A DNA stretch of 38,455 nt from Cyclobacteriaceae bacterium (GTDB lineage: Bacteria > Bacteroidota > Bacteroidia > Cytophagales > Cyclobacteriaceae): positions 1-38,455 of the forward strand of contig JAHBUB010000034.1 in NCBI GenBank assembly GCA_019638285.1, in the 5' to 3' direction. Positions within the stretch are counted from its first letter, which is position 1. Each line of letters begins with the position of its first letter. Positions 18,023 to 27,458 of this stretch are shown one piece after another. The notes below the pieces were generated by a model. The model was not told the DNA's origin and ran no database searches. It saw only the letters and a list, made by a program, of their open reading frames with translations. Position numbers and translations under genes: made by a program.

Positions 18023-19354
18023 CTAGTCACAATACGTATCTGCTATAGAAATTGCTTGTGAAATGATATCAAGTCCTTCATCTACCTGGTCTTTGTTGAT
18101 GATTAGGGGAGGGGCAATGAAGATATAGTTCCAACGCACAAAGGTGAACATGCCTAGCTCCTTGATTTTGGTTGCTATTTTATTAGTAACCTCCATTTGA
18201 TCAGGTTTTGCGTTCCATGGTGTTACAGGTTCTTTTGTTTTCCTGTTTTTCACGAGTTCAATACATCCCAGCAAACCTGTATTTCTGAAATCACCAATGC
18301 TCTGATGTTTTGTTTTCAGTGCCTCAATCTGATCTTCAATGTACTTGCCCATCTTTATTGTATTTGCAAAGAGATTATCACTTTCGTAGATATTTATCAC
18401 CGCCAGTGCAGCTGCACATGAAAGGGGATGGGCAGAATAGGTTAAACCAAGTGGCAGCGGTTTCTCATCGAAATGATGGGCAATCTTATCGCTTACAATT
18501 ACTCCTCCTAAAGGAAGGTATCCAGAGGTTAATCCTTTTGCCATGCAAATAATATCAGGGACCACACCATGGTTATCTACCCCAAACCATTTCCCTGTAC
18601 GGCCAAAGCCACTCATTATCTCATCAGAAATAGTAAGGATGCCATATTTGTCGGCAATAGCCTTTACTTTTTTCCAATAACCTGGAGGATATTTAATACA
18701 ACCCGATGATCCGGATTCACCCTCTATGAGGATGGCTGCTACGCTATCAGGGTTTTCATATTTAATTACTTGTTCCATGTGCACTGCTGCACGTTCACTG
18801 CATTCCTCAGGTGTACTGCTGTACCAGGGACAACGATAGAAATAAGGGTTTTCTACGTGAATAAAGTTAGGAGCCTGATGCGCATCTACCGGGTGTTTGC
18901 GGGGATCTCCTCCTACAGAGAATGCACCATGAGTGGAGCCATGGTAAGACCGGTAAAGAGAAATTATTTTTGATCTTCCTGTATAAATTCGAGCAATTTT
19001 GATTCCGTTTTCAATGGCTTCTGCGCCACCCAACGTAAAGAATATTTTATTGAGTCCTTGGGGCGAAATTTCAGCTATTTTTTTTCCCAGCTTACCCCGT
19101 ATCTCTGTGGCAGCTGCTGGTGCAACATAATTCACCTCATTCATTTGTTCAATGATGGCGTTATTTACCCGCTTATCCCCATGCCCAATGTTCACATTCA
19201 TCAACTGAGAAGAGAAATCTATGATTCTTTTTCCATTGGCTTCGTGAAGGTACACGCCTTCCGTTTTAACAATATTAAGTGGATTAAGACCTCCTTGTTT
19301 TGACCAGGAAAACAATGTATGTTTTAGATTGTCTTGAAATGCAGTTGATGTCAT
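18023..19354 (-). CDS. Class III (omega) aminotransferase
   Basis: The 443-residue PLP enzyme has the class III signature: GGAEAIENGIKIAR (phosphate region, about 109-122), SDEIMSGFGRTGKW with Asp244, and the PLP lysine Lys273 in MAKGLTSGYLPLGG. Closest family style is the beta-alanine/taurine:pyruvate type. It follows the methylmalonate-semialdehyde dehydrogenase gene on the same strand. Together they fit transamination of beta-alanine or 3-aminoisobutyrate to a semialdehyde, which the dehydrogenase converts to acetyl- or propionyl-CoA. Substrate choice is inferred from this neighbourhood. Confidence 0.87.
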   Translation of the reverse strand: MTSTAFQDNLKHTLFSWSKQGGLNPLNIVKTEGVYLHEANGKRIIDFSSQLMNVNIGHGDKRVNNAIIEQMNEVNYVAPAAATEIRGKLGKKIAEISPQGLNKIFFTLGGAEAIENGIKIARIYTGRSKIISLYRSYHGSTHGAFSVGGDPRKHPVDAHQAPNFIHVENPYFYRCPWYSSTPEECSERAAVHMEQVIKYENPDSVAAILIEGESGSSGCIKYPPGYWKKVKAIADKYGILTISDEIMSGFGRTGKWFGVDNHGVVPDIICMAKGLTSGYLPLGGVIVSDKIAHHFDEKPLPLGLTYSAHPLSCAAALAVINIYESDNLFANTIKMGKYIEDQIEALKTKHQSIGDFRNTGLLGCIELVKNRKTKEPVTPWNAKPDQMEVTNKIATKIKELGMFTFVRWNYIFIAPPLIINKDQVDEGLDIISQAISIADTYCD

Positions 19355-19409
19355 AGGAGCTGGGAGTAATCTTTTAACAAATTAAATTCTATTTGGGATT
19401 ATTCAAAAT

Positions 19410-19429
19410 GACCAGTTTGCCAACTGATC
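19410..19429. promoter_or_regulatory. Inverted repeat between dehydrogenase and aminotransferase genes
   Basis: CAGTT-TGCC-AACTG with outer GA/TC pairs spans 20 bp, about 55 bp upstream of the aminotransferase start. It could be an operator; it has no T tract and so is not a typical terminator. Confidence 0.35.
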
Positions 19430-19463
19430 AATGGTGAAAATTTCAACCTACTATTATTCGTAA

Positions 19464-20935
19464 TCAACTCATCCAATTGGTTTTGGCTTCCGGGTTCCAC
19501 TTGATAGTGGTCTTTTTCATTTGCGTCCAAAACTCGATGGAGCTTTTCCCGGTAATATCCCCTGAGCCAAAGCGAGAGTCATTCCATCCACCAAATGAAA
19601 AGGGTTCACGCGGTACTGGCACTCCAATGTTTATACCAATCATACCTGCACTTGCTTTTTCAGTCACATATTTTGCAATACTTCCGCTTTGTGTAAATAC
19701 AGCAGCCGCATTTCCATAGGTAGACTGGTTTTCAATTTCAATGGCTTCGTCTAAAGTCTTGGTTCTTATGATGGCTAAGACTGGTCCAAATACTTCTTCC
19801 TTCGCTATCGCCATATCTGGAGTGACAAAATCAATGATGGTGGGGCCTACATAAAATCCACCTTCTGAACCGGGCACAGTAGCATTACGGCCATCAACCA
19901 AAACTTTGGCTCCGGCTTGTTCTGCCTCTGTAATATATTTTTCAATCCTTTCTTTAGCTGCTTTTGATATTACTGATCCTAGGTTTTTTCCCGGTATAAT
20001 TTTTTTGGCTTCCTCACACACACTTTAGCGATGATGTGATCAATTTCTCCAACCCCCACCATGGCCGATGCAGCCATGCATCTTTGCCCAGCGCATCCAC
20101 TCATAGAAGCGGTGATGTTGGCTGCAGTCATTTCAAGCTGGGCATCTGGCAACACAATCAAGTGATTCTTTGCTCCACCAAGTGACAGGCAGCGCTTTAA
20201 GTTGCTAGTGGCTCGTTTGTAAACGATCTTAGCCACTTTAGTTGACCCAACAAAAGAAATCGCTTTGATATTAGGATGATCACAAATGCTTTCCACAATT
20301 TCTTTGGTACCATGCACGATATTAAAAACGCCATTGGGCAGTCCGGCCTCCTGAAGTATTTCTGCGATGCGATTGGCGGTAAGCGGCACGCTCTCTGAAG
20401 GTTTTAAAATCATACAATTGCCCAGAGCAAGCACGTTGGGTATCGTCCAATTCGGTACCATACAGGGGAAGTTAAAAGGAGTGATGCTAGCCATCACGCC
20501 TAAAGGAATTCTTTCTGTTTTGCAATCAACCCCCTTACTTACTTCCAGGATTTCTCCTGGTATCAATTGAGGGAGTGAAACGGCAAACTCAGTTAGTTCA
20601 ATCGCTTTGTCTATTTCAGCCTCAGCCTCGCTTTTTATTTTCCCGTTTTCGAGAGAAATTAATTCGGTGAGTTCTGCCCGGTATTTTTGTAGCAAGTTTC
20701 TGTAGTTAAAAAATATTTGAACCCGTTCTTTGATGGGAGTTGCCGACCAGGAGGGAAAGGCCAGCATGGCTGCAGACACAGCTTTATCCAAAGTTGCTTT
20801 ACCAGAGATAGGCACTTTGGACAGCAGACTTCCGTCCAAAGGGCTGATTACATCCAATTTTTCTTCTGAGAATGGGGCAAACTCCCCATTGATGTAGTTG
20901 CGGACTTCAGGAAATCTTAATTCTGCTACAATCAT
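19464..20935 (-). pseudogene. mmsA: Methylmalonate-semialdehyde dehydrogenase, frameshifted
   Basis: The CoA-acylating aldehyde dehydrogenase is split over two frames. The first 304 residues (from 20935) carry the NAD-binding part and the catalytic Cys286 in CAGQRCMAA. In the other frame (19464 to about 20021) lie CEEAKKIIPGKNLGSVISKA, VFGPVL and FGGWNDSRFG. The frames meet at a GT dinucleotide run, GTGTGTGTG on the minus strand (20015-20023). Removing one GT joins them into a 489-residue protein, the normal MmsA length. As read, the product would end with about 14 wrong residues (VRKPKKLYREKT) and lack the C-terminal oligomerisation part. It may be a real mutation, a slippage-prone switch or an assembly error. 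It leads the operon with the aminotransferase. Confidence 0.85.
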
Positions 20936-21130
20936 TTTATTTATATTTTATAAGATCAAAAATTTTATCGTTTTGCCGCAGAACTGAATATAAAAGTCAT
21001 CAAAATGAGGCTTCAATGTGTTTTCTGCGTGTACCCTGTGGTTAAATATTTTCTATGATTCCATTCATGTATTTTCTTGTTTGTCTTGCTAAAAGAAAAC
21101 TTAAATTAGGAACTTTAAATTTATTCCGCC

Positions 21131-24100
21131 ATGAAGAAATCATTATTCGTCTTTCTTTTGCCTGATTATATTCTTATTCAGAGGCACGAAGAAAAGAGTC
21201 AACCTGCCGCAGCCTGGCATCCAATAAAACAACTAGCCTTGATGACCATTTTTGGCCCCTTAGTTTGGAGAAGTATTGGTCCTTATAGAGGGGGAAGGTC
21301 AGTTGCTGCCGTTGGTGTAATGGGTGACTCTCTTACCTATTATATGGGTAATACAGGAGGAGAGTCTGGAAAACGGAAGATGCGGGTGTGTCATGGAGGA
21401 ATATTTCTGATGGCTATTTCAAAACAGGTTCTGTGGGAGCAATCGCTGTCTCTGACAGTGATCCCAATGTAATTTACGTAGGAATGGGGGAACATGCCGT
21501 CAGGGGAGTAAGTACCTCTTATGGGGATGGGGTTTATAAATCTACCGATGCCGGAAAAACCTGGAAGAACATGGGGTTGGAACTTACTCGACATATTTCT
21601 GACATTCGAATACACCCAAATAATCCCGATATCGTGTACGTTGCTGCCCAGGGAGCATTGCATGGAGCAGCCCCTGAACGAGGCGTGTTTAAATCGGTGG
21701 ATGGTGGAATTAACTGGAAGAAGATTCTATATGTTGATGAGAACACGGGTTGTTCTGATCTTAGTATGGACATGACCAACCCCCGCGTTTTATATGCCGC
21801 TATGTGGGACCATAGAAGGCTACCCTGGCAGGTAATAAGCGGTGGAAAAGGAAGTGGTCTTTATAAATCCACAGATAGTGGAGAAACATGGAATAAAATT
21901 CAGGAAGGATTGCCAAAGGAATTGGGTAAGATGGGTGTATCGGTAAGCCGTTCCAATCCTGATAAAGTATACGCACTGGTAGAAAGTGATACCCAAAAAG
22001 AACAAGGCGGATTATTTGTTTCTAATAATGGAGGTAAAAACTGGAGTCGCATCAGCAAAGACCACAGACTGGTGCAGCGTGCCTGGTATTATATTGAAGT
22101 AATTGCTGATCCTCAAAATGAGAATATAGTTTACGTGCTTAACTCCCCAGGGCTAATGTCAATTGATGGAGGTAAAACATGGTCAAATCTGTCAGGGACA
22201 CACGGTGATTATCACGACCTGTGGATCAATCCGAACAACAATCAAAATATGATTATTTCCAATGATGGAGGAGCCGCCATTACCGTAAATCAAGGTGGTA
22301 CCTGGTCTACTCAGGCCAATATGCCCACTGCGCAATTTTATCGTGTTAACACGGATAACCTTTTTCCATACAATATATATGCAGGCCAGCAAGATAATTC
22401 TTCTGTGAAGATACAAAGTAGAAATGTGGGAGGGTATGCCATTGATGAGCACAACTGGCAGTCCTCAGCTGGAGGCGAAAGCGCTTTTCTGGCATTTGAT
22501 CCAGAAAACCCCCGTTATGTAATGGGCGGAAGTTACCAGGGAACAGTAGAGGTGCTGGATACACAAACAGGTGAAGGCAAAGGGGTGATGATCGCGCCCA
22601 TCCAATACCAAGCGCTTCAGCCGAAGGACATGAAATACAGGTTCAACTGGAATGCCCCTGTCGTTTGGTCAAAGTTTGAAAATGCCTTTTACCATGGAGG
22701 AAATCATTTGTTGAAAACAAAAGACATGGGGCGGTCATGGGAGGAAATATCGCCAGATCTGACACGCAACGATGAAAGTAAGTTGGGAGTAAGTGGTGTG
22801 CCTTATACCAATGAGGGGGCGGGAGGTGAGAATTATGGCACCCTTGCCTATGTAAAAATTCACCCTAATGAGAAGGGGGTAATCTGGACAGGAAGTGATG
22901 ATGGTTTGGTCTACCTTACTCGTGATGAAGGAAAGACATGGACAAATGTTACTCCAGCGGGACTGAAAGAATGTTTGATCAATAGTATTGAAGTTTCCCC
23001 TCATGATAATGCGACCGCATACATTGCCACTACCAGGTACAAGTTCAACGATTTTACGCCTGCTATCTACAAGACAACTGATTATGGGAAATCATGGACA
23101 AACATTTCCAACGGAATTCCTTATGGTGCCTATACACGCGTAGTGCGCGAGGATGATGTGAGAAAAGACTTATTGTACGCTGGAACTGAAACCGGATTTT
23201 ACATTTCGTATGATGGAGGCAAAAACTGGAGTGCCCTTCAGTTGAATTTACCGGTGGTTGCGATTACGGATATGATGATACGCCAAGGAGACCTTGTAGC
23301 CTCCACACAAGGACGTGCCTTTTGGATTTTGGATGACCTCGGATTGTTGCGCCAATACAACCCTTCACATACGGGATTGCAACTCTTTCAGCCAGACGAT
23401 GCCGTTCGTGTTTCGGGTAGAAGTGCATTTGATGGTGTACTGGATGACGATGATATGGAACAAAGCGCAGCTTCGGGCACCAATGCACCTACCGGTGTGG
23501 TGATGTACTACAGCCTGCCTGATGATGTGAAAGAAGGAGATAAGATTACGCTGACAATTACTGATGCAAATGGTAACGAGGTAAGAAGTTATTCTTCTGA
23601 AAAGAACAAGGATTTTGTTTCCTATCCAGGAGGTCCTAGAGCAGATGCTAGTTTGCCAACAAAGGCGGGAATGAACAGATTTGTTTGGGACATGAGATAC
23701 CCCACTGTGTTGGGTGCGCCAAAAGTATTTATAGAAGGAAGTTACAGTGGCCACAAAGCATCTCCAGGAAAATATCAGGCAACCATAAAATCAGGAAATC
23801 AGGAGCGCACTGTTTCTTTCAATATATTACCTCACCCAGGAATTACAGCAACAGATGCAGAATACCAAGACCAGCATCTGACCATGTTGGCCATTGAGAA
23901 AGGCCTCAACGAAATTCATGGATCGGTTAATAAGATGGCGTCAGCTCGTGAGCAAATCAATGGCTTAATTAAGATATTGGAAGGCAAATCATCATCAAAA
24001 GAAGTTGTAGAGGCCGGTAAGGCATTGGTAAAGAAGATGGAAGACTGGGACGCTAAGCTGGTACAAAGAAAAGCAGAGAGCAATGATGATATTATCAACT

Positions 24101-24315
24101 TTGTAAATATGCTGAGCGCAGATTATATTTTCTTAAAAGGGGAGTTGGATACTAACATTCCTTATGTAACCCAGGGTGTTAAAGATCAGTTAAAAGCTTT
24201 GGATGCACGTTGGCAACCCTTGAAGTCTCAATATGAATCTTTTGTTGAGAAGGAAATCCCTTCGTTCAATAGTCAGTGTCAATCTTCCAACATTGGTAAG
24301 GTGACCATTCCTTAA
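21131..24315 (+). pseudogene. Large BNR/VPS10-type secreted protein, frameshifted
   Basis: The protein belongs to the roughly 1,000-residue sortilin/BNR-like group common in Bacteroidota. Asp-box motifs (S-x-D-x-G-x-T-W) recur: [48 protein letters not shown] and SYDGGKNW. The first frame (21131-21472) gives [18 protein letters not shown] and breaks in a GGA repeat at about 21356-21366. Adding one G restores [14 protein letters not shown] and joins it to the main frame, which is open to 24315. The signal peptide also looks broken: a hydrophobic FFCLIIFLF lies in another frame near 21150-21177. A two-bladed propeller head and a C-terminal helical region are expected. Either a decayed gene or indel errors. 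A terminator follows. Confidence 0.8.
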
Positions 24316-24341
24316 AGTTTTATCAGGTTAAATTAGCAAGT

Positions 24342-24372
24342 GCCATCCCGGAGCAATCCTGGATGGCTTTTT
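24342..24372 (+). terminator. Rho-independent terminator after the BNR gene
   Basis: GCCATCC (24342-24348) pairs perfectly with GGATGGC (24361-24367) over a 12-nt loop and is followed by five T. Confidence 0.82.
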
Positions 24373-24438
24373 GTCTTTTTAGTGCTATGATGAGCAGTGA
24401 AATAATTAATGATTGAGACTAGATAAAGGAGGAGGGGT

Positions 24439-25455
24439 TTACTTTGCCTTTTGAACGATGCTGATTTGTCCATTGTTACCCGCCACAATTATTAATGAAC
24501 CATTCCTTGCCTTTCGCAGTGTATGAAATCCTTCCTCATCAGATACGACCTGCCAATTTTTACCACCATCTGTTGAAAAGTCTGTGCCCGTAGGGCCGGT
24601 GGACAATAAAACATTTTTAGAAATGAATTCAACGCATTCACGGTAGCCACGCACTGCTTCGGCAGGTGTGCTCCATGTTTTACCCCCGTCTGTTGAGTAT
24701 AAGTTATGCTTGTGGCTTAAAGTAGGCTTCGTGTAATCACCACCTACTATTATCATTCTTGATCCATCAATGGCTACTGAGTATATACCAGTAGTACTTT
24801 CCCCTTGAGTGATAGGTGGTTCAATTGTGTTCCATGTATTTCCTTTATCTTCAGACACCCATAGCCTGGAAATTACTCCACCTGTAGCAATGATAACTTT
24901 CTTTTTTCCAATGCATCTGATGCCAGTTCCGCTGGCCGCGAATGAACCCTCACCTTCATTTAGTGCTGGACGATTTGTAAGCTCAGTCCATGAACTTCCT
25001 CCGTCATTGGTTTGAAGTATCAACATTTTTCCATCAATGGCATCTCCATAAGCCAAGCCTTCATTTTCATTCCAAAAATCGATGCCATCAAAAAAAGCTG
25101 TTTCACTTTCATTGGTATAAACATTTTTCCAGGTATTTCCTCCATCCACAGTCAAAAATATTTTTGCAGGAGATCCCGCGTTGGCGACAACAACTTTCTT
25201 ATCGCTAAAAGCATATACGGATCTGATGCTAAAATTTTCCTGACCTTCTATTTGGGTAAACCTCCATGACTTAGCTCCGTTGGTTGAAATGCCGACCCAT
25301 CCATTGCTTCCACCCAGCCAGGCCGTTTTATCATCGACAACAGATAAACCCCTAAAGGACGCACTGCTTTTGTGAGTGATCTTTTGAAGATGATAGGTTT
25401 GCGCAGACAGCGCGCATGAACAATGGAGGAGTATTAAAATCAAGAGTGTTTTCAT
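24439..25455 (-). CDS. Secreted BNR-repeat (Ycf48/HCF136-like) protein
   Basis: The 338-residue protein begins with a clear signal peptide (MKTLLILILLHCSCALSAQ, cleavage after SAQ), so it is exported. The mature part is a beta-propeller with Asp-box motifs such as TVDGGNTW, TNDGGSSW, SEDKGNTW, STDGGKTW and STDGGKNW. It resembles the Ycf48-like or 'oxidoreductase' proteins of Bacteroidota, which have no proven activity. I chose the ATG at 25455 because the signal peptide begins there; an upstream in-frame ATG at 25470 is possible. It is convergent with the large BNR gene and shares its repeat type, so both may act on extracellular substrates. Confidence 0.8.
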   Translation of the reverse strand: MKTLLILILLHCSCALSAQTYHLQKITHKSSASFRGLSVVDDKTAWLGGSNGWVGISTNGAKSWRFTQIEGQENFSIRSVYAFSDKKVVVANAGSPAKIFLTVDGGNTWKNVYTNESETAFFDGIDFWNENEGLAYGDAIDGKMLILQTNDGGSSWTELTNRPALNEGEGSFAASGTGIRCIGKKKVIIATGGVISRLWVSEDKGNTWNTIEPPITQGESTTGIYSVAIDGSRMIIVGGDYTKPTLSHKHNLYSTDGGKTWSTPAEAVRGYRECVEFISKNVLLSTGPTGTDFSTDGGKNWQVVSDEEGFHTLRKARNGSLIIVAGNNGQISIVQKAK

Positions 25456-25561
25456 AGGTCTAATGTACAATGAAATTCAAATATGTATATATGGATGTAT
25501 TCTTATAGGTTTGGAACTCCCCTGAAATAATTCAATATTTGATTTGGCAGCGGATATTTAA

Positions 25562-25657
25562 ATGTTGAAAGATCAAATCATTGCTTCGTTTACCAGTGTG
25601 GTCATAATAGATGAAGATGTTTTATTTGCAGTCAGGGAAGGGGATGATATTTGTTAA
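25562..25657 (+). CDS. Possible 31-residue small protein
   Basis: ATG at 25562 opens a short frame (MLKDQIIASFTSVVIIDEDV, then LFAVREGDDIC) in the gap between the BNR gene and nth. Composition is protein-like but no family is recognised and no promoter is visible. It could be a gene remnant. The rest of the gap shows nothing else. Confidence 0.2.
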   Translation: MLKDQIIASFTSVVIIDEDVLFAVREGDDIC

Positions 25658-25758
25658 AGACAGTAAAAATCCATTATCAGATTCACGGGAGAGCAGAAGT
25701 ACATCGATCAATTTCTTTGGAATAATTTATAACTTGTTAAAATAATACCGCTAGCACC

Positions 25759-26388
25759 ATGGAATCTATTAATTGGCAGAAAGCTTTACAGCCACTCATT
25801 AAAAAATATAAGGGCAAACAACACCCACTGAATCATCATCACAATCCATATGAGTTATTGGTGATGGTGGTTTTATCGGCCCGGGATTCCGATCGAAACA
25901 TCAACAATATTGCCCCCGAGCTTTTTAATGCCTATCCCGATATGGCTGCCTTAAGTAAAGCGGATGTTGATTCGCTTTACCCTTTCGTGAATAAAGTGAT
26001 GAGTTCAAGAAAAAAAGCTACTTGGCTTATTGAGATAGCCACACAGCTTAAGGAAGATAAGAATATTCCAACCACGTTGAACGAATTGATCGCTTTGCCT
26101 GGTATTGGCAGGAAGTCTGCGAATGTGATCATGCGCGAGCTGGGCGCAAAGGCTGAAGGTATTGTGGTTGATTTACACGTAGTGCGGGTGGCACCACGCC
26201 TGGGGCTGGCTACCGGAACAGATCCTAAGAAATTGGAGAAGCAGATGATGGAAATACTAGATGCCAAGGATTGGGGCGAAGTGGGAATGGCTATTTCATT
26301 TCTTGGAAGGGAAACTTGTCGACCAAGTAATCCTAAGTGTGCCGAGTGTGTAATGGAAAATGTATGTGCTTACACAAAAACATTGTAA
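25759..26388 (+). CDS. nth: Endonuclease III (DNA glycosylase/AP lyase)
   Basis: The 209-residue enzyme removes oxidised pyrimidines and cleaves abasic sites in base excision repair. The helix-hairpin-helix is LPGIGRKSANV with catalytic Lys119, and Asp138 is in VVDLHVVRV, nearly the same numbers as in E. coli Nth (120 and 138). The iron-sulfur loop has Cys187, Cys194, Cys197 and Cys203, identical in spacing to E. coli. The usual LSAQxTD motif is replaced by LSARDSD (residues 39-45), an unusual substitution near the substrate-binding region. It appears monocistronic; the gene after it is convergent. Confidence 0.92.
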   Translation: MESINWQKALQPLIKKYKGKQHPLNHHHNPYELLVMVVLSARDSDRNINNIAPELFNAYPDMAALSKADVDSLYPFVNKVMSSRKKATWLIEIATQLKEDKNIPTTLNELIALPGIGRKSANVIMRELGAKAEGIVVDLHVVRVAPRLGLATGTDPKKLEKQMMEILDAKDWGEVGMAISFLGRETCRPSNPKCAECVMENVCAYTKTL

Positions 26389-26510
26389 GAAAATGGATTT
26401 TCACTTCATTCTTCTCATGGGTAATTAAAGCAATCACCTCTTTTACAATTTCTTGAATGATAGTAGACGGCCTATTAAATCTTTATACAATCCACATAAG
26501 TTGAGTTGAT

Positions 26511-27374
26511 CTATTTGTAGAAGGTTCGCATGCCGGCTCGAAGCATAATGGTAGCAGTGTAAATAATTACCACAATCACCAACCAGCGAAGTGCATCCAG
26601 GGGTAATGATTTTACAATGAAGGCTGCAATTAAGACACCTATAATTCCTGTGATGGCGATGGCAAAGGAAGCTTTCCGGTTGTAGGCACCCTCCCTTATA
26701 AACCGTATGGAAGCCAAGGGCATAAGAAACGCACACGAGCCCATCATAATAGGAAAAGCTACTGCCGGAGACATACCTAGCGCAAATACCAACGCCATGC
26801 ATGGAGCATATAATCCAATACCGGCAGTCATGAGTGCACCGAGAATAAAATTAACAACTACCGCTAAGATCAATTTACCTCCTACTAACTGAATCGCTTC
26901 TCCACCGCCTTCCATCCAACCCATTTTTGTTGCAAGCATAAAACCAGCGGTAATAAACAAGGCAACGCCCATTGTCAATCGGATGTTGCGCTCAGGTAAC
27001 TTGGCAACAATGCCCGCCCCCAAAAATGCGCCAGCGCCTGCAGCCAGTATCATAAGTATCAATGTGATCGGCTCGACTTCTACAATTTGAATGAAGATAA
27101 TACCTTGTGCGATGGTGGGGATTGTATTGGCCACGTTCAATGTTCCAGGAAGAAGTCGATCTTCCGTTTGCTTCATGAATTTGAACAACGTTGTCTCAAT
27201 GGCAAATGAACCAATACCCAAGGCGTCAAAGAAGTTACCAACAAAACCAATGAAACCGGTTTTAACCCAACTATTGTTTTCGAGTCGTCCCTTGTGTTTG
27301 AGGTAATCTGAAAAGAGGGTTAGTGCTACCCAACAAGCAAGAAGAAGAAAGACAACCCAGAGTATAGTGATCAT
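26511..27374 (-). CDS. TauE/SafE-family membrane permease
   Basis: The protein (287 residues from this start) has about eight hydrophobic helices and the TauE/SafE layout: an N-terminal GFIGFVGNFFDALGIGSFA repeat (about 39-57) and a second half-repeat around ILGALMTAGIGLYAPCMALVF. Family members are thought to export sulfite, sulfoacetate or related organosulfonates. The longer frame from 27440 would add 22 residues that are basic and AT-rich, reach into the sdaA promoter region and lack family character, so I chose the ATG at 27374. Divergent from sdaA. Substrate not predictable. Confidence 0.83.
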   Translation of the reverse strand: MITILWVVFLLLACWVALTLFSDYLKHKGRLENNSWVKTGFIGFVGNFFDALGIGSFAIETTLFKFMKQTEDRLLPGTLNVANTIPTIAQGIIFIQIVEVEPITLILMILAAGAGAFLGAGIVAKLPERNIRLTMGVALFITAGFMLATKMGWMEGGGEAIQLVGGKLILAVVVNFILGALMTAGIGLYAPCMALVFALGMSPAVAFPIMMGSCAFLMPLASIRFIREGAYNRKASFAIAITGIIGVLIAAFIVKSLPLDALRWLVIVVIIYTATIMLRAGMRTFYK

Positions 27375-27387
27375 AGTGCATTCGGTA

Positions 27388-27423
27388 TTTGGCCGTAAGT
27401 AATGGATATATTTTTTATATTTG
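27388..27423 (+). promoter_or_regulatory. Predicted promoter of sdaA
   Basis: TATATTTG (27416-27423) is an exact TAnnTTTG match, and TTTG at 27388-27391 is a candidate -33 element, though the 24-bp spacing is a little long. It places transcription start near 27430, so the ATG at 27459 rather than 27402 must be the sdaA start. Confidence 0.5.
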
Positions 27424-27458
27424 ATAATAGCCGCATTCAAAAATTAAAAAAAAAGATT

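Noticed and set aside
26443-26802. 119-codon frame opposite in phase to the TauE-like gene
   Set aside because: It lies in a shadow frame of a clear membrane protein gene and has no family features.
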